Assembly: GCF_014270065.1 (NCBI RefSeq)
Contig: NZ_JACNME010000002.1
Coordinates: 434,001-498,000 of the forward strand
DNA: 64,000 nt
Reading direction: 5' to 3'
Source: Quadrisphaera sp. RL12-1S
Lineage (GTDB): Bacteria; Actinomycetota; Actinomycetes; Actinomycetales; Quadrisphaeraceae
Below are positions 48,261-57,258 of the stretch, in pieces. Positions within the stretch are counted from its first letter, which is position 1. Each line of letters begins with the position of its first letter. A model generated the notes under the pieces. It saw nothing but the letters and a program-made list of their open reading frames with translations. It was not told the DNA's origin and ran no database searches. Position numbers and translations under genes: made by a program.

Positions 48261-48986
48261 TCAGCGCACGAGGGGTGTCGAGGCGCCCTCGTCGGACGCG
48301 GCGCCGGCCGCCACGGCCGCCAGCCACGCCGGGTCTCGCCCCTCCAGCGAGGCCACGCGCACGAGACCCGGGCGGGCCTCCAGCTCCACCACGCAGGGGA
48401 TGCCCACGGTGGGCACACCCGCCGCGAGCGCGCTGGTCAGACCGGTGGTGGAGTCCTCCAGCGCCACGCAGCGGGCGGGGTCGACCGACAGCAGGCGGGC
48501 GGCCTCGAGGTAGGGGTCGGGGGCGGGCTTGCCGCGCTTGACGGAGTCTCCGGTGACCACGGCGTCGAAGGTGCCCTCGGGGAGCAGGGCGACCAGCTCG
48601 TCGGCGAGCACCTTCCAGGACATCGTCACCAGCGCGCAGGGGACGCCGGCGGCGCGGGTGGCGGTCAGCAGCTCGCGCGCCCCGGGGCGCCACGGCACCG
48701 CGGCGCGGAACTGCTCGACCACGCGGCCCAGGAGGTCGCCGATGATCTCGTCGATGGTGAGGTCGACGCCGCCCTCGGTGCGCAGCCGGCGGGCCGACTC
48801 GTGCAGGTCCGAGCCCACCAGGGAGCGGGCCTGGTCGTGCGACCAGGACCCGCTGTGCTCGGCGACGAGGGCGAACTCCGCGGCGAACCAGTACGGCTCG
48901 GTGTCGACGAGGGTGCCGTCCATGTCCCACAGCACCGCCTGCGGCAGCGCGTGCTGGTCGGTCACGGGGCGGGGAGAGTCGCTCAC
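48261..48986 (-). CDS. HAD-family phosphatase (beta-phosphoglucomutase-like)
   Basis: 241 aa. Motif I DMDGTLVDTEP (Asp nucleophile), cap domain, motif II near VTMSW, Lys in VKRGKPAPDPYLEAA, and DD-like motif ALEDSTTGLTSALAAG. Acts on a phosphorylated sugar or other small metabolite; substrate unknown. GTG 48986 lies 8 nt after TAGCCT at 48995-49000. Confidence 0.9.
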   Translation of the reverse strand: MSDSPRPVTDQHALPQAVLWDMDGTLVDTEPYWFAAEFALVAEHSGSWSHDQARSLVGSDLHESARRLRTEGGVDLTIDEIIGDLLGRVVEQFRAAVPWRPGARELLTATRAAGVPCALVTMSWKVLADELVALLPEGTFDAVVTGDSVKRGKPAPDPYLEAARLLSVDPARCVALEDSTTGLTSALAAGVPTVGIPCVVELEARPGLVRVASLEGRDPAWLAAVAAGAASDEGASTPLVR

Positions 48987-48994
48987 GTGCGGCG

Positions 48995-49000
48995 AGGCTA
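48995..49000 (-). promoter_or_regulatory. Leaderless -10 element of the HAD gene
   Basis: TAGCCT on the minus strand, 8 nt before GTG 48986. It overlaps the stop codon of the response regulator gene. Confidence 0.45.
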
Positions 49001-49684
49001 CCCGCCGGGGCGGACCAGCCCGGTCTCGTAGGCGGTGACCACGGCCTGCACGCGGTCCCGGGCGCCCAGCTTGGCGAGCACCCGGCCGACGTGGGTCTTC
49101 ACGGTGGCCTCGGCGACGTGCAGGTCCGCGGCGATCTCGGTGTTGGAGCGGCCGCGGGCCATGAGCACCAGCACCTCGCGCTCGCGCTCGGTGAGGGCGT
49201 CCAGGGCGCTGCCGCCGTCGTCGTCCTCGGTCCTCTCGGCGGCCAGGAGCGGAGCGACGTGCTCCAGCAGCCGCCGTGTGGTGGAGGGAGCGATGACGGC
49301 GTCCCCGGCGTGGACGGTGCGCACCGCGGCGAGCAGCTCCTCCGGGGGCGCGTCCTTGAGGAGGAAGCCGCTGGCCCCGGCCCGGATGGCGGCGAGGGCG
49401 TACTCGTCGATGTCGAAGGTGGTGAGGACCACCACCTTTGACTCCGGCAGCGAGGCCGTGATGCGGGCGGTGGCCTCGATGCCGTCGACGCGGGGCATCC
49501 GCACGTCCATGAGCACCACGTCCGGGGTGACCGCGCGGGCCATCGAGACGGCCTGCTCGCCGTCACCGGCCTCCCCCACCACCTCCAGGTCGGGCTGGGA
49601 GTCGATGACCATGCGGAAGCCGGCGCGCAGCAGCTGCTGGTCGTCGACGAGGAGGACCCGGATGACGTCGGCGCCTGGTGCCAC
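48998..49684 (-). CDS. NarL/LuxR-type response regulator
   Basis: 228 aa. Receiver domain with acidic pair VDD near residues 13-15 and phosphoacceptor Asp60 (VVLMDVRMPR), then a LuxR helix-turn-helix (ALTEREREVLVLMARGRSN, ATVKTHVGRVLAKLGARDR). Works with the sensor kinase encoded at 53518-54822. The two genes enclose the exporter genes, which are the probable target. GTG 49684 is 7 nt after TAGGTT. Confidence 0.93.
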   Translation of the reverse strand: MAPGADVIRVLLVDDQQLLRAGFRMVIDSQPDLEVVGEAGDGEQAVSMARAVTPDVVLMDVRMPRVDGIEATARITASLPESKVVVLTTFDIDEYALAAIRAGASGFLLKDAPPEELLAAVRTVHAGDAVIAPSTTRRLLEHVAPLLAAERTEDDDGGSALDALTEREREVLVLMARGRSNTEIAADLHVAEATVKTHVGRVLAKLGARDRVQAVVTAYETGLVRPGG

Positions 49685-49691
49685 GGCGTCG

Positions 49692-49697
49692 AACCTA
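49692..49697 (-). promoter_or_regulatory. Leaderless -10 element of the response regulator gene
   Basis: TAGGTT on the minus strand, 7 nt before GTG 49684. Confidence 0.5.
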
Positions 49698-49716
49698 GCG
49701 CTGCCGGTGGTCGGGA

Positions 49717-52584
49717 TCACCGGTCGGCCAGGGCGGCGACCGGCGGGGTGCGGACCGCGCGCCGCGCCGGGAGCACCGAGGCCGCCAGCCCGGCGAGGAC
49801 GGCGACGGCGAGCAGCAGCCCGAGCCGCGCCCACGGGAGGGCGGGGGTCCAGATGGCGTCCCCGCCGGCGGTGGCGACGCCACCGAGGAGCGAGGCGGCA
49901 CCGGCCCAGCCGTACAGGGACCCCAGCACCACGCCGAGCAGGCCGCCGACGCCGGCCACCAGCGCGCCCTCCAGGGCCAGCATGCGGCGCAGCTGCCCGC
50001 GGGTCAGCCCGAGCGCGCGCAGCACGGCGTTCTCCCGGGTCCGCTCGATGACGGACAGGCTGAGGGTGTTGGCCACCCCGACCAGGGCGATGACGACGGC
50101 GACGGCGAGCAGGCCCACCACCACCAGGAGCATCGTGTCGATGAGGTGCTGGTAGGCCGCGCGCTCGGAGGCCTGGCTGGTCACCGAGACCGGCTCCTGG
50201 CCGGCGGCCGCGCCGTCAGAGCCGGTGGCGCTGTCGGCGGAGGTGACGACGCTCTGCACCCTCCCGGACACCTCGACCGGGTCGGTGCCCGGCGCCAGGC
50301 GGAGCCACAGGGCCGACGCTGCGGCCGCCGGGTCCACCTGGCGCAGCACGGACGGGTCCAGGGCCACCGCCTGGCCGCCCAGCTGGGTCACCCGCGCGGT
50401 GAGCAGGACTCCCGGGGCGCTCAGGTCGGCGCTGGTGAACCCGCTGCTGCCGCCGTCGTCCGTGGTCGTGGTGGTCGTGGTGGTGGGCCGCAGCGTCACC
50501 TCGTCGCCGTCGTGGACGCCGAGCCGCTCGGCGACGTCGAGCGGGAAGACCACCGCGCCCGGCTGCAGCCCCGCGACCGCCGCGGGGTCGGCCAGGACGC
50601 GCTGGAGGGAGGCGGCGGGGGCGGCCACGGCGTCCAGGACCGACCCCGAGGCGCTGTCACCACCGCTGCGGCGGGTGTCCCCGGGGACCAGGGAGACCTG
50701 GCTGGTGAGCACCGACGTGGAGGCCGTGATCCCGTCGACGGCCGCGAGGCCCTGCACCACCGCCGCGGGCAGGGCCCCGCCGTAGCGCCCGGGGCCGGTA
50801 GGCACCGTTCCCACCTCGACGTCCACGGGGTACTGCCGGTCGAGGGCCGCGTCCAGGGTGCGGCTGGTGGTCGCGGCGCCCACCACCATGAGCGCCACGA
50901 GGGTGGTGCCGATGAGCAGGGCGCCCGCCGTGGAGGCGGTCCGGCGGGGGTTGCGGACGGCGTTGAGCGCGGCCAGGCGCGCCGGGGCGCCACCCGCCCG
51001 CGACACCAGGCGCCCCACGAGGGCCACGGTGCGGGGCACGAGGAAGACCTGTCCCACGAGCACACCGGTGAACGAGGCGGTCCCGCCGAGCACGGCGGCG
51101 GCGAGGCCGTAGGTCGTCCAGGTCCCGCCGGCTGCGACCTCGCCGAGCACCCCGTCGAGGGCGCCCGTCGCGAACAGGGCACCGCCGGCGAGCAGGGCTG
51201 TCCCGCCCACCAGCAGCACCAGGGACACCGCCAGGCGCACGCGGGAGGTGCGCGTGCGCAGGTCCGGCGCGGCGGCGGGGCGCAGCGCGGCCAGCGGCGA
51301 GACGCGGGTGGCCGCGCGGGCCGGCGCCAGCGCCGCCAGCACGGTCGCGCCGGTGCCCACGGCCAGCGGGACCAGGACGGCCGCCGGGGTGAGCACCACA
51401 CCGGCGGGGAGGGAGACCCCGGGCGCGAAGTGCGTCAGCACGACCCCCGCGACGGCGGCCAGGCCGGTGCCGGCCAGCACCCCGACCGCCGAGGCCACCA
51501 GCCCCAGCACCGCGGCCTCGGCCAGCACGCTGCGGTGCACCTGCGCCGTGGTGGCCCCCACGCAGCGCAGCAGCGCCAGCTGGTGGGTGCGCTGGGCCAC
51601 CACCACCGAGAACGTGTTGGTGATCACCGTGGTGGCCACGAAGAGCGCGACGGCGGCGAAGGCGAGCACCACCGCGGTGAGGATGCGGGTGCCGCCGAGC
51701 GCGTCGTCGACGGACCTGTCCACCACCTGGGGCACGGTGAGGACGTCGAGCGGCGGGGACTGCCCGGTCCACCCCCGGGAGGGGTCCCAGTCACCGGTCT
51801 GCACCGCCAGGCCCTCCGCGGCCAGCCGCTGCGCCACGACGTCACGCGCCTGCTCGGGACTGGTGCCGGGGGCGTCCACCACGAGCGCCGTGCTGTACCC
51901 GCCGCGGGGCGTGCCGTCCGGGAGGTCACCGAAGCGGGACGCCGTCCACGTAACGGCGTCCGCGGGGGCCGCCAGGGCGTCGGCGCTGCTGGTGAACCTC
52001 GACGCCTCATCGTCCCGGAGCAGCCCGACCACCGTGACGGGCGCGTCGACCGCCCCCGTCTCCTGGTCGGCCTGCTGCGCGGTCGCCTGCGCGGCGCTGC
52101 TGCCGGTCAGCGGGTAGTACCTGACGCTCACGGTCCCGCCGACGCCGACGCCGAGCCGCGACGCCGCCGCGGCCCCGAGCGCCAGCTGGCCGCTGGCCCG
52201 GGGCAGCTCACCGGCCGACAGCCGGGAGGCCGCGGGGTCGGCGAGCGCGGGAGTGGTGGAGGTGCTGCGGAGGGTGACGTACTCGGTGCCGGACGGTCCG
52301 ACGAGCGCGACGCCGTCGTCGACGCGGCCCTCGGCGGCGGCGATCCCGGGGGCGCCGTCCAGCGCGGCGAGCTGGGCGTCGGTGATGGGAAGACCGCTGT
52401 TCGTCCGCACGACGACGTCGGCGCCGGCGTACTGCGCGGCGACCGCGTTCGTGATGGTCCGGGTGAACAGCGCGGAGGTGAGCAGCACGGCGGCCACGAA
52501 GCCGGCGCCGAGCGCCACCGCCACCCCGGCGAGCAGCAGGCGGCCCGCGGTGGAGCGGGCCTGGCGCAGGGTGAGGCGCAGCAT
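49717..52584 (-). CDS. MacB/FtsX-type ABC exporter permease
   Basis: 955 aa, the duplicated FtsX architecture: N-terminal helix, a large extracellular domain, four-helix blocks, a second extracellular domain and a final block (ENAVLRALGLTRGQLRRML is the conserved loop before the last helices). Exports antibiotics, lipids or peptides, or transmits force to cell-wall enzymes. The ATG overlaps the ATPase stop (TGATG). Confidence 0.9.
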   Translation of the reverse strand: MLRLTLRQARSTAGRLLLAGVAVALGAGFVAAVLLTSALFTRTITNAVAAQYAGADVVVRTNSGLPITDAQLAALDGAPGIAAAEGRVDDGVALVGPSGTEYVTLRSTSTTPALADPAASRLSAGELPRASGQLALGAAAASRLGVGVGGTVSVRYYPLTGSSAAQATAQQADQETGAVDAPVTVVGLLRDDEASRFTSSADALAAPADAVTWTASRFGDLPDGTPRGGYSTALVVDAPGTSPEQARDVVAQRLAAEGLAVQTGDWDPSRGWTGQSPPLDVLTVPQVVDRSVDDALGGTRILTAVVLAFAAVALFVATTVITNTFSVVVAQRTHQLALLRCVGATTAQVHRSVLAEAAVLGLVASAVGVLAGTGLAAVAGVVLTHFAPGVSLPAGVVLTPAAVLVPLAVGTGATVLAALAPARAATRVSPLAALRPAAAPDLRTRTSRVRLAVSLVLLVGGTALLAGGALFATGALDGVLGEVAAGGTWTTYGLAAAVLGGTASFTGVLVGQVFLVPRTVALVGRLVSRAGGAPARLAALNAVRNPRRTASTAGALLIGTTLVALMVVGAATTSRTLDAALDRQYPVDVEVGTVPTGPGRYGGALPAAVVQGLAAVDGITASTSVLTSQVSLVPGDTRRSGGDSASGSVLDAVAAPAASLQRVLADPAAVAGLQPGAVVFPLDVAERLGVHDGDEVTLRPTTTTTTTTDDGGSSGFTSADLSAPGVLLTARVTQLGGQAVALDPSVLRQVDPAAAASALWLRLAPGTDPVEVSGRVQSVVTSADSATGSDGAAAGQEPVSVTSQASERAAYQHLIDTMLLVVVGLLAVAVVIALVGVANTLSLSVIERTRENAVLRALGLTRGQLRRMLALEGALVAGVGGLLGVVLGSLYGWAGAASLLGGVATAGGDAIWTPALPWARLGLLLAVAVLAGLAASVLPARRAVRTPPVAALADR

Positions 52585-53450
52585 CACAGGCCCGCGGCGG
52601 GGAAGGCTGCGGAGACGGCGCGGATCTGGCCGGTGGCCGTGGTGCTCGGGGCGCCGGCCGGGGGCAGGGACGTGCGCAGCGCGTCCAGCGCGGAGGTGAC
52701 CGCCTCCGGGGTGGGGTCGGTGACCTCGCCCGCGAGCGCGCCGTCGGCGAGGAGCACCACGCGGTCGGCGTAGGAGGCCGCGACGGCGTCGTGGGTGACC
52801 ATGACCACCGTGCGGTCGAGCTCGCGCACGCTGCGGCGCAGGAACTCCAGCACCTCCGCGCCGGAGCGGGAGTCGAGGTTGCCGGTGGGCTCGTCGGCGA
52901 GGACCAGCTCGGGCTTGGTGATGAGGGCGCGGGCTATGGCCACGCGCTGCTGCTGGCCGCCGGACAGCTCGCCGGGGCGGTGGGTGAGCCGCTCGCGCAG
53001 GCCCAGGACGTCCACGAGGTCGGCCATCCACTCGGCGTCGAGGCGACCGCCGCCGCGGCCGCCGAGCTCCAGCGGGAGGGTGATGTTCTGCTCGGCGGTG
53101 AGCACCGGCAGGAGGTTGAACTGCTGGAAGACGAACCCCAGCCGCTGGCGGCGCAGCAGCGTCAGCGCCGTGTCGCCGAGGGTGGTGAGGTCGGTGTCGC
53201 CGAGGAGCACCCGCCCGGAGGTGGCGGTGTCGAGGCCGGCGAGCAGGTGCAGCAGCGTGGACTTGCCGGACCCGGACGGGCCCATGATCGCGGTGAACGC
53301 GCCGCGGGAGAAGGTCACGTCCACGCCCCGCAGCGCGTGCACGGCGGCGGGGCCGCGTCCGTAGGTCTTGGTCAGGCCCACGGCCGTGGCGGCGGCGCCG
53401 CCCGAGGAGGTGCCGCCCGGGGAGGTGGCGGCGGGTGCTGTCGGGGTCAT
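52584..53450 (-). CDS. ABC exporter ATPase (MacB/LolD type)
   Basis: 288 aa. Walker [10 protein letters not shown]-loop [16 protein letters not shown], signature [15 protein letters not shown], Walker [13 protein letters not shown]. Belongs to the MacB/LolD/FtsE group and pairs with the coupled permease. A Thr/Ala/Gly-rich N-terminal tail precedes the domain. Starts 67 bp after the kinase gene. Confidence 0.92.
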   Translation of the reverse strand: MTPTAPAATSPGGTSSGGAAATAVGLTKTYGRGPAAVHALRGVDVTFSRGAFTAIMGPSGSGKSTLLHLLAGLDTATSGRVLLGDTDLTTLGDTALTLLRRQRLGFVFQQFNLLPVLTAEQNITLPLELGGRGGGRLDAEWMADLVDVLGLRERLTHRPGELSGGQQQRVAIARALITKPELVLADEPTGNLDSRSGAEVLEFLRRSVRELDRTVVMVTHDAVAASYADRVVLLADGALAGEVTDPTPEAVTSALDALRTSLPPAGAPSTTATGQIRAVSAAFPAAGL

Positions 53451-53517
53451 GCCCCCACCCTGGGCGCCGCGGCCGGGGCGGCGCATCGGCGCGCGGGCCC
53501 GCTCTGCGCCGCGGGCG

Positions 53518-54822
53518 TCATACCGGCGGCTGACCCGCCGGCGCCGCAGCGCTCCGCCCGGAGGAGGGCACGGGGAGCACGGCCTGCACCGCGAAGCCGC
53601 CGCCGCTGCGCGGTCCGGCGTGCGCGGTGCCCCCGTACAGGGCCATCCGCTCGGCCATCCCGGCCAGCCCGCGGCCCACGCCGTCACCGCGCGCCTCGCC
53701 GTCGACGCCCGCGGAGGCGCCGCGCCCGTCGTCCTCGACGTGGGCCTCCAGGCGCCCGGGTGACCAGTGCAGGCGCACGGTGGCGCGCGCGGACGGACCG
53801 CCGTGCTTGAGCACGTTGGTGAGGCCCTCCTGCACCACGCGGTAGACGGCCAGGCCGGCGCCGGCGGGCAGGGGCCGAGCCTCCCCGGTGGTGACGAGGG
53901 CGACGGGCAGGCCGCTGGCGCGCACGGAGTCCACCAGGGCCACCACGTCCTCGACGCCGGGCTGCGGCTCGAACACCGCGCCGCCGTCCTCCCGCAGCAC
54001 CCCGAGCAGGCGGCGCATGTCGGTGAGCGCGGCCCGCCCGGTGGCGGCCACGGACTCCAGGGCGCGCACGGCGGCCGCGGGGTCGGCGGCGGCGGCGTAG
54101 CGGCCGCCGTCGGCCTGAGCGATCACCACCGACAGGGAGTGGGCGACGACGTCGTGCATCTCCCGGGCGATCCGCGCGCGCTCGGCGGCGGCCGCCAGCG
54201 CCTGCAGCTGCTCGCGCTCGGTCTCCACGCCGCGGGCGCGCTCCTCCAGGGTGCGCACGTGCGCCAGGCGGGTGCGGCGCCACTGCCCCAGGGTCCACGC
54301 CAGCAGCGCCAAGACCCCGGCGGTCACCGTCACCGAGACCACCACGAGCAGCGCGTCGCCGACGTCCGTGGAGGTCTGCCCGAGCGCCACGCCCAGCCCG
54401 AGCGCCCCCACGACGGCCACCAGCAGGCCCCAGGAGCGCGCCCAGCGGGGGCCGTGCGCGGCCAGCGAGTACAGCGCGACGAGCACCGCGACGTCCGAGG
54501 GCGAGACCAGCAGCGCCTGGTCGGACCCGCTGCCGCCCCCCACGCCGACGAGGCCGGTGAGCAGGTGGGCCGCGGCCAGCGCGTCGACGACGGCGGCGGT
54601 GAGCACCGGCCGGGACCGGCGCAGGGCGAGCACCCCCACCTGCACCAGGGACGCGAGGGCCTGCAGCGGCGCGCCGTCGGCGGCGAAGACCAGGGCGAGC
54701 AGCACCGCGGGCGGGCAGAACAGGGCCGCGTCGACCACCACGGGGTGGGTCCTGACCCACGCCTCGGAGGCGTCGACGCGGCCGCGCACGCCCCCCGGCT
54801 GGGGCCGACCCCGGTCCATCAC
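53518..54822 (-). CDS. Two-component sensor histidine kinase (HisKA_3)
   Basis: 434 aa. Five or six N-terminal membrane helices with little extracellular loop, a coiled linker, the HisKA_3 dimerisation box with His223 (REMHDVVAHSLSVVI), and a HATPase (VVQEGLTNVLKHG, GRGLAGMAERMALYGG). Intramembrane-sensing kinases of this shape often watch envelope stress or antibiotics that the neighbouring exporter removes. GTG 54822 follows TAGCGT by 6 nt; the adjacent ATG is possible. Confidence 0.92.
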   Translation of the reverse strand: MMDRGRPQPGGVRGRVDASEAWVRTHPVVVDAALFCPPAVLLALVFAADGAPLQALASLVQVGVLALRRSRPVLTAAVVDALAAAHLLTGLVGVGGGSGSDQALLVSPSDVAVLVALYSLAAHGPRWARSWGLLVAVVGALGLGVALGQTSTDVGDALLVVVSVTVTAGVLALLAWTLGQWRRTRLAHVRTLEERARGVETEREQLQALAAAAERARIAREMHDVVAHSLSVVIAQADGGRYAAAADPAAAVRALESVAATGRAALTDMRRLLGVLREDGGAVFEPQPGVEDVVALVDSVRASGLPVALVTTGEARPLPAGAGLAVYRVVQEGLTNVLKHGGPSARATVRLHWSPGRLEAHVEDDGRGASAGVDGEARGDGVGRGLAGMAERMALYGGTAHAGPRSGGGFAVQAVLPVPSSGRSAAAPAGQPPV

Positions 54823-54828
54823 CCGCCC

Positions 54829-54834
54829 ACGCTA
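54829..54834 (-). promoter_or_regulatory. Leaderless -10 element of the kinase-exporter genes
   Basis: TAGCGT on the minus strand, 6 nt before GTG 54822. Confidence 0.5.
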
Positions 54835-54914
54835 GGGCCGGGCGGGGGCCTGGGCGTCGTCCTGGCGGGTGAGCGCGCCGCCCGCCACCTCCGCCCGCGG
54901 ACCCACCCCCCGCC

Positions 54915-54920
54915 TAGGCT
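54915..54920 (+). promoter_or_regulatory. -10 element of the PAC2 gene and its upstream ORF
   Basis: TAGGCT, 6 nt before a GTG at 54927 that opens a 9-codon frame. The PAC2 message would therefore start with this tiny leaderless ORF. Confidence 0.5.
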
Positions 54921-54926
54921 GGCCGC

Positions 54927-54953
54927 GTGGCGCCCTGCAGACGGGGGCGCTGA
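54927..54953 (+). CDS. Candidate leaderless upstream ORF (8 aa)
   Basis: Reads MAPCRRGR then TGA. Its GTG is placed exactly where the transcript should begin. The stop ends 12 nt before the PAC2 GTG and immediately before the AGGAGG ribosome site, so ribosomes finishing here would affect initiation downstream. A Cys codon followed by two Arg codons could respond to charged-tRNA supply. Inference only. Confidence 0.35.
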   Translation: MAPCRRGR

Positions 54954-54965
54954 CAGGAGGCAGAC

Positions 54966-55829
54966 GTGGCACCTGAGGAGCACCCGCTCGCCGAGCCGGT
55001 GATGCTCGCGGCGTTCGAGGGCTGGAACGACGCCGGCGAGGCCGCCAGCGGCGCCCTGGACCACCTGCGCCGCGTCTGGGGCGCGGAGCAGGTCGCCGAG
55101 CTGGACCCCGAGGAGTACCACGACTTCCAGGTCAACCGGCCCCAGGTGGCCCTCGACGACGACGGCCGCCGCACCATCACCTGGCCCACCACGCGGATCT
55201 TCGCGGCCACCGCTCCCGCCAGCGGCCGCACCGTGGTGCTCGTGCACGGCATCGAGCCGTCGATGCGCTGGCGCCGCTACACCTCCGAGCTGCTCGAGCA
55301 CGCCCGCCGCCTCGGCGTCGAGACCGTGATCACCATGGGGGCGCTGCTCGCCGACGTCCCCCACACCCGGCCGATCCCCGTCTCCTCCACCACCGACGAC
55401 GACGAGCTGCTGCGCCGCCTCTCGCTCGAGCGGTCCACCTACGAGGGCCCCACCGGCATCGTCGGGGTGGTCTCCGAGGCCGCCGCCACCGCCGGGCTGC
55501 CCTCGCTGAGCCTGTGGGCGGCCGTGCCGCACTACGTGGGGCAGTCGCCCTCCCCGAAGGCGGTGCTGGCGCTGCTGGGGCGCATCGAGGAGGTGCTCGG
55601 CGAGCCGGTGCCGCTGGGTGACCTCACCGACGACGCCCGCGCGTGGGAGCACGGCGTGGACGAGCTGGCCGGGGAGGACGCCGAGATCGGCGAGTACGTC
55701 CGCCAGCTCGAGGAGGCCAAGGACACCGCCGACCTGCCGGAGGCCTCCGGCGAGGCGATCGCCCGCGAGTTCGAGAGGTACCTGCGCCGACGGCCCGACG
55801 AGGGCAAGGACGGGCTCACCGGCGGCTGA
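54966..55829 (+). CDS. PAC2-family protein
   Basis: 287 aa. Proteasome-assembly-chaperone-2 fold: MLAAFEGWNDAGEAASGAL, VVLVHGIEPSMRWRRYTSEL, VITMGALLADVPHTRPIPV, LSLWAAVPHYVGQSPSPKA. Common in actinobacteria near the proteasome/mshC region; its molecular role in bacteria is not established. AGGAGG lies 7 nt before the GTG. Possible Cys/Arg-codon upstream ORF in the leader. Confidence 0.88.
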   Translation: MAPEEHPLAEPVMLAAFEGWNDAGEAASGALDHLRRVWGAEQVAELDPEEYHDFQVNRPQVALDDDGRRTITWPTTRIFAATAPASGRTVVLVHGIEPSMRWRRYTSELLEHARRLGVETVITMGALLADVPHTRPIPVSSTTDDDELLRRLSLERSTYEGPTGIVGVVSEAAATAGLPSLSLWAAVPHYVGQSPSPKAVLALLGRIEEVLGEPVPLGDLTDDARAWEHGVDELAGEDAEIGEYVRQLEEAKDTADLPEASGEAIAREFERYLRRRPDEGKDGLTGG

Positions 55830-55857
55830 GACGACCGCCTGGCGGGTCGGCGAGACC

Positions 55858-55916
55858 GCGAGGGCGGAGAACAGGGTCAGGAACGGGCTGTTCCTGACCC
55901 TGTTCTGCGCCCTCGC
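55858..55916. terminator. Very long hairpin between convergent genes
   Basis: Two 27-nt arms with a single mismatch and a 5-nt loop (GGGCT at 55885-55889). The outer part is GCGAGGGCG, the inner part AGAACAGGGTCAGGAAC. It lies between the stops of the PAC2 gene and mshC. Bidirectional terminator or a mobile palindromic repeat; the AT-richer inner stem is unusual here. Confidence 0.7.
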
Positions 55917-55928
55917 GGCACCAGCGCG

Positions 55929-57221
55929 TCAGAGGGCGATGCCGAGCAGGGCGTCGACGGCGTCCGCCACGAGGTCGGCGCGCCGGCCGGCCTCCCCGGT
56001 GCCCGGGCCTCCGGGGGCGGCCAGCACCGTGGCGGCCCAGGCGTCGAGGACGGCGAGGGCGCCGGGGGCGTCGAGGTCGTCGGCGAGGCGGGCGCGCAGG
56101 TCCGCCAGCACGGCGGTCTGGTCGGCGCCGGCCGCGCCGTCGTCGGCCCCGGCGCCGGCCCCGCCGACGGCGACCGCGGCGCGCCAGCGCACGAGGCGCT
56201 CCACGGCGTCGTCGAGCCCGGCCTGCGTCCAGGACCAGTCCGAGCGGTAGTGGTGGGCGAGCACCGCCAGGCGCACCGCGGCGGGCTCCACCCCGGCGGC
56301 GCGGAGCCGGGAGACGAGCACGAGGTTGCCCTTGGACTTGCTCATCTTCTCGCCGTCCAGCCCCACCATCCCGGCGTGGGCGTACACGCCGGCGAAGGGC
56401 GGGCCGTAGAGCACCGCGCCGTGGCTGGCGGACATCTCGTGGTGCGGAAAGGCGAGGTCGGAGCCGCCGCCCTGCACGTCGAAGCCGGAGCCCAGGGCGT
56501 CGGCGGCGATGACGGTGCACTCCACGTGCCACCCCGGGCGCCCGGCGCCGAGGGAGCCGCCGTCCCAGTGCGGCTCGCCCTCGCGGGCGGCGCGCCACAG
56601 CAGCGGGTCGAGCGGGTCGCGCTTGCCGGGCCGCTGCGGGTCACCCCCGCGCTCCGCGGACAGGGCGAGCATCTGCTCGCGCGCCAGGTGCGAGACCACC
56701 CCGAAGCCGGGGTCCGCGGACAGGTCGGCGTAGACGTCCCCGTGCTCGCACCCCTCCTCCGGCTCGAGGGTGTACGCGGCGCCGCGGGCGAGCATCGCCC
56801 GGACGGTGGCCGCGATGCGCGGGACCGCCTCGACGGCGCCGACCCACGCGTCGGGCGGCAGCACCCGCAGCGCCTCCATGTCGGTGGCGAACAGGTCCAC
56901 CTGGGAGGCGGCCAGCTCGCGCCAGTCCACGCCGTCGCGGGTGGCGCGCTCGAGCAGCGGGTCGTCCACGTCGGTGACGTTCTGGGCGTACCGCACCTGC
57001 AGGCCGGCGTCCCGCCAGGCGCGCTGCAGCAGGTCGAAGGCCAGGTAGGTGGCGGCGTGGCCGAGGTGCGTCGCGTCGTACGGGGTGATCCCGCAGACGT
57101 ACAGGCGCGCGCCCGGGCCGCGCGCGGCGACCCGCAGCTCACCGGAGGAGGTGTCGTGCAGGCGCACGGGGCCGCCCCTGCCGGGGAGGTCGGGGACGGC
57201 GGGGGCTGACCAGGGACGCAT
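55929..57221 (-). CDS. mshC: Mycothiol biosynthesis cysteine ligase MshC
   Basis: 430 aa, a cysteinyl-tRNA-synthetase-like enzyme that joins Cys to GlcN-Ins in mycothiol synthesis. HIGH-type motif THLGH (51-55) after the zinc-site Cys43 in [24 protein letters not shown] with the second zinc Cys, and [13 protein letters not shown] 57221 is 8 nt after TAGGGT. It is followed, on the same strand upstream, by the SCO1664/DUF3090/phosphatase genes that accompany mshC in many actinobacteria. Confidence 0.95.
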   Translation of the reverse strand: MRPWSAPAVPDLPGRGGPVRLHDTSSGELRVAARGPGARLYVCGITPYDATHLGHAATYLAFDLLQRAWRDAGLQVRYAQNVTDVDDPLLERATRDGVDWRELAASQVDLFATDMEALRVLPPDAWVGAVEAVPRIAATVRAMLARGAAYTLEPEEGCEHGDVYADLSADPGFGVVSHLAREQMLALSAERGGDPQRPGKRDPLDPLLWRAAREGEPHWDGGSLGAGRPGWHVECTVIAADALGSGFDVQGGGSDLAFPHHEMSASHGAVLYGPPFAGVYAHAGMVGLDGEKMSKSKGNLVLVSRLRAAGVEPAAVRLAVLAHHYRSDWSWTQAGLDDAVERLVRWRAAVAVGGAGAGADDGAAGADQTAVLADLRARLADDLDAPGALAVLDAWAATVLAAPGGPGTGEAGRRADLVADAVDALLGIAL

Positions 57222-57229
57222 CGCCCGCG

Positions 57230-57235
57230 ACCCTA
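57230..57235 (-). promoter_or_regulatory. Leaderless -10 element of mshC
   Basis: TAGGGT on the minus strand, 8 nt before ATG 57221. Confidence 0.45.
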
Positions 57236-57258
57236 CCCACCGCCGGCGGAGCCGAGCG

